In this document: positions 1 to 5,326 of the stretch, one piece after another
How the letters are laid out: each line of letters opens with the position of its first letter
Numbering within the stretch: the first letter of the stretch is position 1
Assembly (NCBI GenBank): GCA_937892025.1
Contig: CALAVA010000093.1
Span: 1-5,326, forward strand
Source: an uncultured Bacteroidales bacterium
Lineage (GTDB): Bacteria > Bacteroidota > Bacteroidia > Bacteroidales > WCHB1-69
Direction: 5' to 3'
DNA length: 5,326 nucleotides
Position numbers and translations under genes: made by a program
Notes under the pieces: model-generated
The model's input: only the letters and a program-made list of their open reading frames with translations
Told to the model about the DNA's origin: nothing
Databases searched by the model: none

Positions 1-753
1 CAATGCTTGAGAGGCTATTCCTATACGCCCGCCGTCAAGTGTTTTCATTGCAATAGGGAAACCTTTTCCTTCTTTGCCTAAAAGATTTGCCTTTGGAATA
101 CGACAATTTTCAAAAATCAATTCACGAGTTGCAGAACCTCTAATTCCCATCTTTAACTCTTTTTTTCCAAAAGTAAAGCCGGGTGTGTCTTTTTCTACAA
201 TAAATGCGGAAATTCCCTTAGTCCCCAACGACTTATCTGTCATTGCGAAAACAACATAGACATGAGCATATCCGGCATTGGTAATAAAAATTTTGTTACC
301 ATTCAACACCCATTCCTCGCCATCTAAAACGGCAGTTGTTTGTTGCATAGCGGCATCTGTTCCCGCATTAGGTTCGGTCAAGCCAAAGGCTCCCAACCAT
401 TCTCCAGAAGCCATTTTTGGTAAATAATATTTTTTCTGTTCTTCTGTTCCATTTTCAAAAATAGGTGCCATACCCAAAGATGTATGTGCAGAAACAATAA
501 CGCCTGTGGTAGCACATACGCGGGACAACTCTTCCACCGCCATAGAATACATTTGATTAGTACCACCTTGTCCACCATATTCTTTGGGAATGGGAATACC
601 AAACAAACCTATTTTTTTCATTTTTTCTACGGTTTCTATAGGGAATCTCTCTTGGTCATCTATTTCCGCAGCAAGTGGTTTTACCTCATTTTCCGCAAAG
701 GAACGAATCATTTGCAAAAATAATTTTTCTCTTTCGTTTATACTAAAATCCAT
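1..753 (-). CDS. Acyl-CoA dehydrogenase, short-chain (butyryl-CoA dehydrogenase-like), C-terminus cut by window edge
   Basis: This FAD flavoenzyme oxidises an acyl-CoA to the trans-2-enoyl-CoA and passes electrons to an electron-transfer flavoprotein in the cytoplasm. The frame is open for 251 codons from the ATG at 753-751 to base 1. It begins MDFSINEREKLFLQMIRSFA, the usual N-terminal helix of the family. Residues about 1-115 form the helical N-domain. The signature GLTEPNAGTDAAM (residues 124-136) starts the beta domain and matches the family pattern except for Met at the last position. The FAD-contacting stretch KIFITNAG lies at 154-161, and GGRIGIASQAL (241-251) opens the C-terminal helical domain. 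About 130 residues are missing, including the region with the catalytic Glu, so activity cannot be judged. The leader before the ATG is A/T-rich without a Shine-Dalgarno sequence, normal for Bacteroidota. The family call is firm; the butyryl-CoA preference is inferred from overall resemblance to Bcd-type enzymes. Confidence 0.95.
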   Translation of the reverse strand, partial: MDFSINEREKLFLQMIRSFAENEVKPLAAEIDDQERFPIETVEKMKKIGLFGIPIPKEYGGQGGTNQMYSMAVEELSRVCATTGVIVSAHTSLGMAPIFENGTEEQKKYYLPKMASGEWLGAFGLTEPNAGTDAAMQQTTAVLDGEEWVLNGNKIFITNAGYAHVYVVFAMTDKSLGTKGISAFIVEKDTPGFTFGKKELKMGIRGSATRELIFENCRIPKANLLGKEGKGFPIAMKTLDGGRIGIASQAL

Positions 754-902
754 ATATTTATGATTTTTCTAATTTTTATCGTTTTACATTCAGCATTTAT
801 CTTCTACAAATTAAAAATACCCATTTCCCTGCTTGTAATTGATATTACTTTTCTTATTGTTTGTCTGATAAAAGGCTATTTGATAGTTAATAATTTGATT
901 TG

Positions 903-928
903 CAAAGATAACATTTTTTTCTTACAAA
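903..928 (-). promoter_or_regulatory. Candidate Bacteroidota sigma-70 promoter for the acyl-CoA dehydrogenase
   Basis: On the minus strand bases 910-903 read TATCTTTG, an exact match to the Bacteroidota -7 consensus TAnnTTTG. A TTTG at 928-925 could serve as the -33 element, but the spacer is only 14 bases against about 19-20 in the known consensus, so the upstream element is weak. Initiation would fall near 897, giving a leader of roughly 145 bases before the ATG at 753. No other -7 box this good was seen between the upstream terminator and the gene. Confidence 0.55.
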
Positions 929-993
929 AACACCATTTCATGTAAATATATCAGAGATATAGATTATCCATTTACATTTTATGACAGAACAAT

Positions 994-1104
994 TCACCTT
1001 AACAATTTAAATAACGTTTGCTTATCATTTAAACATGCAAAAAAACAAATATATCCGCCTTTAGGCGACTCTATTTGCTCATGAGGGCTAATTTTATTCC
1101 CCAT
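994..1104 (-). CDS. Doubtful 36-residue small ORF upstream of the acyl-CoA dehydrogenase
   Basis: The frame runs from ATG at 1104-1102 to TGA at 996-994. The product starts MGNKISPHEQIESPKGG, continues with a short hydrophobic YICFFACL and ends KLLR. No family is recognised and no Shine-Dalgarno sequence is present. The ATG lies 7 bases past a TATCTTTA box, so a transcript from that box would be nearly leaderless. The middle of the ORF is the terminator hairpin (codons about 10-20) and the T7 run encodes its Phe residues, so the frame may be open by chance. It is listed because the spacing fits a leader peptide; a spurious ORF is more likely. Confidence 0.12.
   Translation of the reverse strand: MGNKISPHEQIESPKGGYICFFACLNDKQTLFKLLR
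1039..1077 (-). terminator. Rho-independent terminator, minus strand
   Basis: On the minus strand the inner stem CGCCT/AGGCG (1067-1063 with 1060-1056) is perfect, with the two bases 1062-1061 between its arms. It is extended, after three mismatches, one pair and one more mismatch, by an outer stem CAAATA/TATTTG (1077-1072 with 1051-1046). A run of seven T follows at once (1045-1039). It lies about 105 bases past the lipoprotein stop codon and ends transcription before the dehydrogenase promoter. It could instead act as an attenuator on a transcript starting near 1105. Confidence 0.75.
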
Positions 1105-1111
1105 TATTTTG

Positions 1112-1137
1112 TAAAGATATAAAAAATGATTATCAAA
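1112..1137 (-). promoter_or_regulatory. Weak candidate promoter (TTTG-N14-TATCTTTA)
   Basis: Bases 1119-1112 on the minus strand read TATCTTTA, one base from the TAnnTTTG -7 consensus. TTTG lies at 1137-1134 with the same short 14-base spacer as the candidate at 928-903, and an A-tract lies just upstream (1148-1140). Transcription would start close to 1105 and run into the terminator at 1077-1039, giving a transcript of about 65 bases unless it is read through. In DNA this AT-rich such matches occur by chance, so confidence is low. Confidence 0.25.
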
Positions 1138-1182
1138 TCTTTTTTTTTATTTTTCGCTATAAATTCATTCAAATTATTATCA

Positions 1183-1743
1183 CTACAAATTTGTATTTAA
1201 CTTGATGTATGACGGAAATGTATAATTATTGATTGTTGGTTTCACTTTTAAAATGATTGGTATTTTTGTATCATTTTTATTGGTCAATTTTTGGTATAAT
1301 TCATAAACATCTTTTATTGATTTACCTTTCAAAAAATTTGCAGCATCGCATGATACAGGCACTTTCACTATTGTTGTAGTAGCGGGCAGTACAACAATTT
1401 TTTCGTCATAACAACCACTCAACAACTCCTCTCCTTCATAGTCTACTATCCATTGTATTTTATTAATTATTGCCTGCTGGTTAGTAGGATTTTTCACATT
1501 GACCCCTACTTTAAATGTCATTATTGCTGTTTTATTGGTAATTGCAGCCATAATTTTCATCGCATCCATTACATTTAATTGATTAATATCTGTAACTTTA
1601 TCCAAATTGATATCTGCAATAGAAAAATCATATAAGCCAGATATAGCGAATGAACATTTAGCCAATACTTTCGATTGTTTAACGACAGAACAAGAACATG
1701 TTATTACACACAACACGCTTAATAAAACACCTATTTTTTTCAT
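1183..1743 (-). CDS. Predicted lipoprotein with LEA14-like (LEA type 2) domain
   Basis: This 186-residue protein starts with MKKIGVLLSVLCVITCSCS, a short positive end and hydrophobic core ending in Cys-rich sequence. Cys18 after Ser17 is the best lipidation site, with Cys16 as an alternative; the lipobox is not canonical, so lipidation is inferred. The rest resembles the beta-sandwich LEA-2 fold: an opening strand around SGLYDFSIADINL (35-47), a VGVNVKNPTNQQAI segment (79-92) carrying the typical V-x-V-x-NP, a WIVDYEGEELLSG strand pair (98-110), VVLPATTTIVKVPV (117-130) and a closing strand ILKVKPTINNYTFP (164-177). Such lipoproteins of about 180 residues are common in Bacteroidota and have no established function. 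Mature Cys30, Cys111 and Cys132 could form a disulphide. ATG at 1743-1741 is chosen because it opens the signal peptide. No clear promoter was found in the 96 bases upstream, so expression may be by read-through from the TPR gene. Confidence 0.85.
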   Translation of the reverse strand: MKKIGVLLSVLCVITCSCSVVKQSKVLAKCSFAISGLYDFSIADINLDKVTDINQLNVMDAMKIMAAITNKTAIMTFKVGVNVKNPTNQQAIINKIQWIVDYEGEELLSGCYDEKIVVLPATTTIVKVPVSCDAANFLKGKSIKDVYELYQKLTNKNDTKIPIILKVKPTINNYTFPSYIKLNTNL

Positions 1744-1779
1744 TTTGGGGAGATTTTTTCAAAAAGATTTTTTTTAAAT

Positions 1780-1811
1780 AAAGAAAAGCCATCTTACGAC
1801 AGCTTTTCTTT
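1780..1811 (-). terminator. Probable intrinsic terminator after the TPR gene
   Basis: A perfect 10-bp inverted repeat, AAAGAAAAGC (1811-1802 on the minus strand) with GCTTTTCTTT (1789-1780), encloses a 12-base loop. The 3' arm is T-rich and continues ATTTA, followed by an A-run rather than a clean T-run. It starts 28 bases past the TPR stop codon. The stem is mostly A/T, so termination may be partial and leave read-through into the lipoprotein gene. Confidence 0.55.
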
Positions 1812-1839
1812 GAAAATCAAATCATATTAATATTTTTTT

Positions 1840-3006
1840 TTAATTATTCTCTTTTAATTCTTTCATTTTTGCATTTATCTCGTTGAGTTTATCATACTCA
1901 TTGGTTCTTGTATAAACTTGACGTAACATATACAATGTATTGTAATCGTTACCATTTATTGCTTGTGCTTTTTCCAAGAATGGTTTTGATTTTTTCAGCA
2001 CTTCTTCAGAAGCATTTTTTAATCTATCATATTCATTATCGTCATCAATATCTCCAAGTCCTTTGGACATATCAGCATATTGGTTGAAATAGCAACTTCC
2101 CATATTATAATTTACTTCATAAGAATTTGGTTCTAATTCAATTGCTCTTTGTAAATATTTTTCTGCTTCATCATATTTATGATGTTCTATTAATGATGAG
2201 CCATAGTTTACAAGCATAGTTATATCATTAGGATTTTTATTTAAAGCATCTTCCATAATTTCAGTTGCTTTATCTTCAAGTCCTGCCCATGAATAAGCGA
2301 TAGCAGCCGTTGAGGCAAATACGTAATAATTGCTATCTCCTTCAAACATTTTCAAAGTTTCTTCCACTACTTGTAAAGTTTTGGCTGTATCTTTATCTAA
2401 TTGATATACAGTTGCCAACAATCTATACGGAAGCACACCTTGCCCTTTGTATTTGTTTTTCATCAATATAGCGAATTCTTTTTTTGTGATATCATATTGT
2501 TTTGCATGGAAAGCGGCAAATCCATACATAAACACAGTATTAACATTTCCATTCGCCTTTCTTGCCATTTCTGCCACAATGACAGCACTATCCATATTTT
2601 GTTGTGTAAGCATTGTATAGGCTTTTTGGTATAACATATTAGATACGAATACCAAACCTTGTTTTGGTGTTTGAGGTTTCATATTGGGGACATTCACATT
2701 GGGGTCTAATGTAAGTGCCTGCATATAAGCATTATATGCTTCCATTTCTGCATTTGGCAACATCTTTTTATAATAGTCATTATTAGAATTACTTATTTGC
2801 AAAGCGATGTTACCATAATAAAGCCAAGTTTTAGCCTCATTTTTTGTATCCTCAAATTGCAGGGCACTTTTTATAGACCGCAAAGCCTTGTCATAATATC
2901 CATTTCCATAATGTGAATAGGCATTACGGAGTTCTTTTTCACCCGATTGGGCATTTGCCCATGTCATTGCTCCTATCAAAGAGAGCATTAAAACTATTTT
3001 TTTCAT
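1840..3006 (-). CDS. Secreted tetratricopeptide-repeat protein downstream of gyrA
   Basis: This 388-residue protein has a classical signal peptide, MKKIVLMLSLIGAMTWANA, with likely cleavage after Ala19 before Gln-Ser-Gly; there is no lipobox Cys, so it is expected to be free in the periplasm. The mature part is helical repeats. A TPR-like unit lies near 24-57 (AYSHYGNGYYDKALRSIKSA), and the clearest TPR is at about 263-296 (NYGSSLIEHHKYDEAEKYL, then AIELEPNS). A related unit from 297 is split by an acidic insert, GLGDIDDDNEYDRL (316-329), before FLEKAQAI (343-350). More degenerate helical pairs fill 115-260. TPR arrays bind other proteins; the partner is unknown. The gene starts 22 bases after the gyrA stop with no terminator or promoter visible between, so cotranscription is likely. 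I recall the same gyrA-TPR order from Bacteroides genomes, which suggests conserved linkage. The start is fixed by the signal peptide. Confidence 0.9.
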   Translation of the reverse strand: MKKIVLMLSLIGAMTWANAQSGEKELRNAYSHYGNGYYDKALRSIKSALQFEDTKNEAKTWLYYGNIALQISNSNNDYYKKMLPNAEMEAYNAYMQALTLDPNVNVPNMKPQTPKQGLVFVSNMLYQKAYTMLTQQNMDSAVIVAEMARKANGNVNTVFMYGFAAFHAKQYDITKKEFAILMKNKYKGQGVLPYRLLATVYQLDKDTAKTLQVVEETLKMFEGDSNYYVFASTAAIAYSWAGLEDKATEIMEDALNKNPNDITMLVNYGSSLIEHHKYDEAEKYLQRAIELEPNSYEVNYNMGSCYFNQYADMSKGLGDIDDDNEYDRLKNASEEVLKKSKPFLEKAQAINGNDYNTLYMLRQVYTRTNEYDKLNEINAKMKELKENN

Positions 3007-3028
3007 AACACTTTAATTTTTACGGTTA

Positions 3029-5326
3029 TTATTTTTCTTCTTGATTTATTTCTGTACTTTCACTTATTTCTTCGTCTTCCTCTGTTTCTGAAGGCACTTG
3101 TGTAACGGCAGCAATGACATCTCCTTGTTTTATATTGATAAGTTTTACGCCTTGTGCTGCTCTACCCATTACTCTCAATGTGGAAATTTTTAATCGGATG
3201 GTGATACCGCTACGATTGATAATCATCAAATCTTCATCTTCGGTAACTCCTTTTATAGCAATCAATTTACCTGTTTTTTCGGTAATATTAATTGTTTTAA
3301 CTCCTTTACCACCACGATTGGTTTCTCTATAATCTTCAAACAAAGAACGTTTTCCAAAGCCATTTTCAGAAACGACTAAAATATCTTCACCTTTTGATGA
3401 TACACAAACCATGCCAATCACCTTATCTTGGTCGTCAGCCAACTTGATACCACGTATTCCTGAAGCATTTTTTCCCATTGGTCTCACCAAATTTTCTGGA
3501 AATCTGATGGCTTTTCCAGAGCGTAATGCCATCATTATCACTGAATTTCCGTCTGTCAATCGGGCTTCTAACAAACTATCTCCTTCTCTTATAGTAACGG
3601 CAATAATACCATTTTGTCGTGGACGCGAATAGGCTTCTAAAGAAGTTTTCTTGATAATACCTTTTTCTGTACATAAGACTACGTAATTATTATTAATGTA
3701 ATCACTATCCGATAAATTTTTTACATTAATAACAGCCTTTATGGTATCATCAGCAGCAATATTCAAGAGATTTTGAATGGCTCTTCCTTTTGAGGTTTTG
3801 TTTCCTTCTGGCACTTCAAAGGCTCTCAACCAAAAACATTTTCCTTTTTCTGTAAAGAAAATCAGATAATTATGATTAGTTGCCGTATAAAGATGTTCAA
3901 TAAAATCTTGTTCACGAGCATCTGCACCTTTCATACCCTTTCCGCCACGATGTTGTACCTTATATTCACTTAGTGAGGTTCGTTTGATATAACCTAAATG
4001 AGAAATGGTAATGACCACATCTTCATCAGGTATAGTATCTTCTATACGGAAATCGGTGGCAGAATATTCTATCTTGCTTCTTCTTTCATCTCCATAATTT
4101 TCTTTAACTTCCAACAATTCTTGTTTGATAAGTTGCATTCTCATGGCTTGGTCAGCAAGGAGTCTATTGAGATAATCTATTTTTTCTGCCAAATCATCAT
4201 GTTCTTTTTGTAGTTTTTCTCTTTCCATTCCAGTCAATTGTCTCAATCTCATCTCGACAATAGCAGCGGCTTGAATTTCAGAGAATTGCCATTTATCCAT
4301 CAAACCTTGACGTGCTTCTTCAACCGTTTTGGAGGCACGAATATGTTCAATGATTAAATCAATAATATCCAAAGCCTTTAAGAAGCCTTGCACCAAGTGC
4401 ATTCTTTCCATTGCTCTATTGAGGTCAAATTTGGCTCTACGCACCACCACCTCGTGACGATGTTCAATAAAATATTTTATCAAGTCTTTAATGTTGAGTG
4501 TCATTGGTCTTCCATGTACCAAAGCCACATTATTCACACTATAAGACGATTGCAGTGGTGAATATTGATATAATTTATTGATAATCACATTTGTTATGGC
4601 ATCTCGTTTTAATTCTAAGACAACTCGAATATTTTTTTTGGACTCATCACGAATTTCGGCGATACCTTCAATTTTTCCTTCTTTGACCAAATCCGCAATT
4701 TTTTTGACCATTTCGGCCTTATTTACCTGATATGGAATATTTGTGATAACAATTCTTTCTCTGCCGTGTTCATGTTCTTCATTTTCAACTACGACATCAC
4801 CACGCATGACAATTTTTCCGCGGCCTGTCATCATAGCGTCTTTAACTCCGTCATACCCATATATAGTACACCCCGTTGGAAAATCTGGAGCCTTGATATA
4901 TTTGATAATATCTTCAATTTCTATATTAGGATTATCAATATAAGCCACCATTCCATCAATCACCTCAGACAAATTATGAGGTGGCATATTGGTAGCCATA
5001 CCGACAGCAATACCTGAGGAGCCATTGATAAGTAAATTAGGAATTTTAGCAGGCAAAATGGTAGGTTCTTTTAGTGTTTCATCGAAATTAGGCATGAAAT
5101 CAACAGTATCCTTATTGATATCAGCCAGCATCTCCATGGAAATCTTAGATAACCTGGCCTCAGTATAACGCATAGCGGCAGCTGAATCGCCATCTACTGA
5201 TCCAAAATTACCATGTCCGTCAACTAATGGATACCTGGTGGACCACTCCTGAGCCATATTAACCAGGGCACCATAAATAGATGAGTCGCCGTGAGGGTGA
5301 TATTTACCCATTGTATCACCGACAAT
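3029..5326 (-). CDS. gyrA: DNA gyrase subunit A, N-terminus cut by window edge
   Basis: GyrA cuts and rejoins the DNA segment through which gyrase (GyrA2GyrB2) passes a second duplex, introducing negative supercoils with ATP. The frame is open from base 5326 to the TAA at 3031-3029. The first codons (IVGDT, then MGKYHPHGDSS) correspond to about E. coli residue 69, so the Met at 5311 is internal and about 68 residues lie outside. Counting that Met as 74, the catalytic Tyr122 is encoded at 5167-5165 in AAAMRYTEARL, after Arg121. Position 83 is Ser and position 87 is Gly. The tower follows, then a coiled-coil stretch (about 363-412 counted from that Met). The C-terminal beta-pinwheel starts with the GyrA box QHRGGKG at 3955-3935, which marks gyrase rather than ParC; a second RGGKG occurs near its end. 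The last 19 residues are strongly acidic, as in many GyrA tails. The insertion before the coiled coil in E. coli GyrA is absent. The C-terminal half is Bacteroidota-like. The TPR gene follows after 22 bases. Confidence 0.98.
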   Translation of the reverse strand: MVGDTMGKYHPHGDSSIYGALVNMAQEWSTRYPLVDGHGNFGSVDGDSAAAMRYTEARLSKISMEMLADINKDTVDFMPNFDETLKEPTILPAKIPNLLINGSSGIAVGMATNMPPHNLSEVIDGMVAYIDNPNIEIEDIIKYIKAPDFPTGCTIYGYDGVKDAMMTGRGKIVMRGDVVVENEEHEHGRERIVITNIPYQVNKAEMVKKIADLVKEGKIEGIAEIRDESKKNIRVVLELKRDAITNVIINKLYQYSPLQSSYSVNNVALVHGRPMTLNIKDLIKYFIEHRHEVVVRRAKFDLNRAMERMHLVQGFLKALDIIDLIIEHIRASKTVEEARQGLMDKWQFSEIQAAAIVEMRLRQLTGMEREKLQKEHDDLAEKIDYLNRLLADQAMRMQLIKQELLEVKENYGDERRSKIEYSATDFRIEDTIPDEDVVITISHLGYIKRTSLSEYKVQHRGGKGMKGADAREQDFIEHLYTATNHNYLIFFTEKGKCFWLRAFEVPEGNKTSKGRAIQNLLNIAADDTIKAVINVKNLSDSDYINNNYVVLCTEKGIIKKTSLEAYSRPRQNGIIAVTIREGDSLLEARLTDGNSVIMMALRSGKAIRFPENLVRPMGKNASGIRGIKLADDQDKVIGMVCVSSKGEDILVVSENGFGKRSLFEDYRETNRGGKGVKTINITEKTGKLIAIKGVTEDEDLMIINRSGITIRLKISTLRVMGRAAQGVKLINIKQGDVIAAVTQVPSETEEDEEISESTEINQEEK

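Larger units (their letters stand above)
754..1182. other. 429-base intergenic region between lipoprotein and acyl-CoA dehydrogenase genes
   Basis: This very AT-rich stretch holds no convincing protein gene. On the minus strand, reading toward the dehydrogenase, it contains an A-tract (1148-1140), a promoter-like TTTG-N14-TATCTTTA (1137-1112), a 36-codon ORF of doubtful reality (1104-994), an intrinsic terminator (1077-1039), a TTTG-N14-TATCTTTG promoter candidate (928-903) and an untranslated leader (about 897-754). The leader shows no strong hairpin; the best is a 4-bp inverted repeat CTAT/ATAG at 876-886. A plus-strand open frame at 760-945 is Phe/Ile/Leu-rich through base composition alone and covers the promoter and leader, so it is not called. 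Confidence 0.7.

Noticed and set aside
74..723. Open frames on both strands (74-259 +, 484-723 +, 378-602 -) inside the acyl-CoA dehydrogenase gene
   Set aside because: The minus-strand dehydrogenase frame (753 to 1) is continuous and matches a known family throughout; these are its shadows in other frames.
760..945. Plus-strand open frame encoding a hydrophobic 61-residue product, possible small membrane protein
   Set aside because: Its Phe/Ile/Leu content follows from T-rich DNA. It covers the best promoter and leader of the dehydrogenase on the other strand, and it has no recognisable family or start signal.
1078..1085. CTCATGAG palindrome next to the terminator as an operator
   Set aside because: Eight bases with no second copy in the gap, and no regulator gene nearby; expected by chance.
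1744..1839. Promoter for the lipoprotein gene in the gap after the TPR gene
   Set aside because: The nearest match to TAnnTTTG, TCTTTTTG just before the start codon, has a mismatch in the TA and would place initiation almost at the ATG; no -33 element is visible.
2401..5017. Plus-strand open frames at 2401-2634, 3114-3332, 3411-3632, 3998-4213, 4743-4943 and 4766-5017
   Set aside because: All lie antisense to the TPR or gyrA genes, and their products resemble no family.
5270..5272. Calling the Gly at position 87 an acquired fluoroquinolone-resistance mutation
   Set aside because: Without close relatives for comparison the residue may be native, and position 83 is the susceptible-type Ser.
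3029..5326. ParC (topoisomerase IV subunit A) as an alternative to GyrA
   Set aside because: An intact GyrA box (QHRGGKG) at the pinwheel start, a complete set of GyrA-like blades and an acidic tail all favour GyrA.
1..5326. Mobile element, CRISPR array, tRNA, toxin-antitoxin or phage-defence system
   Set aside because: No transposase or integrase motifs, spaced direct repeats, cloverleaf sequence or defence-gene domains were seen on either strand.

Overview
The window reads as chromosomal DNA from a low-GC member of the Bacteroidota. The evidence is a GyrA C-terminal half whose sequence recalls Bacteroides/Pedobacter-type GyrA, a TPR protein directly behind gyrA, a LEA-2-fold lipoprotein of a kind common in that phylum, start codons with A-rich leaders and no clear Shine-Dalgarno sequence, and a TATCTTTG -7 promoter box. 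Sampled stretches are roughly one third G+C. I cannot place the organism below phylum. All comparisons with other organisms are from memory, not from a search.

All four convincing genes are on the minus strand and read from high to low coordinates. At 5326-3029 lies gyrA, missing about 68 N-terminal codons beyond the window edge. After 22 bases comes a secreted TPR protein (3006-1840), very probably on the same transcript. A 10-bp hairpin with a T-rich arm (1811-1780) follows. Next is a small lipoprotein with a LEA14-like domain (1743-1183). A 429-base gap (1182-754) holds a good intrinsic terminator (1077-1039), two candidate Bacteroidota-type promoters and a doubtful 36-codon ORF. The last gene, an acyl-CoA dehydrogenase (753-1), runs off the left edge with about 251 codons present.

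The genes do not form one pathway. GyrA is the cleavage-and-wrapping subunit of DNA gyrase. The TPR protein and the lipoprotein are envelope proteins of unknown specific role. The dehydrogenase belongs to short-chain acyl-CoA (butyryl-CoA-like) metabolism and seems to be its own transcription unit.

I found no mobile element, CRISPR array, tRNA, rRNA or defence system, and nothing I would call a new biological system. The points most worth a second look are the more GC-rich, Clostridia-like 5' part of gyrA with Gly at E. coli position 87, and the gap before the dehydrogenase, where a promoter-like box, a tiny ORF and a terminator are arranged like a leader/attenuator.
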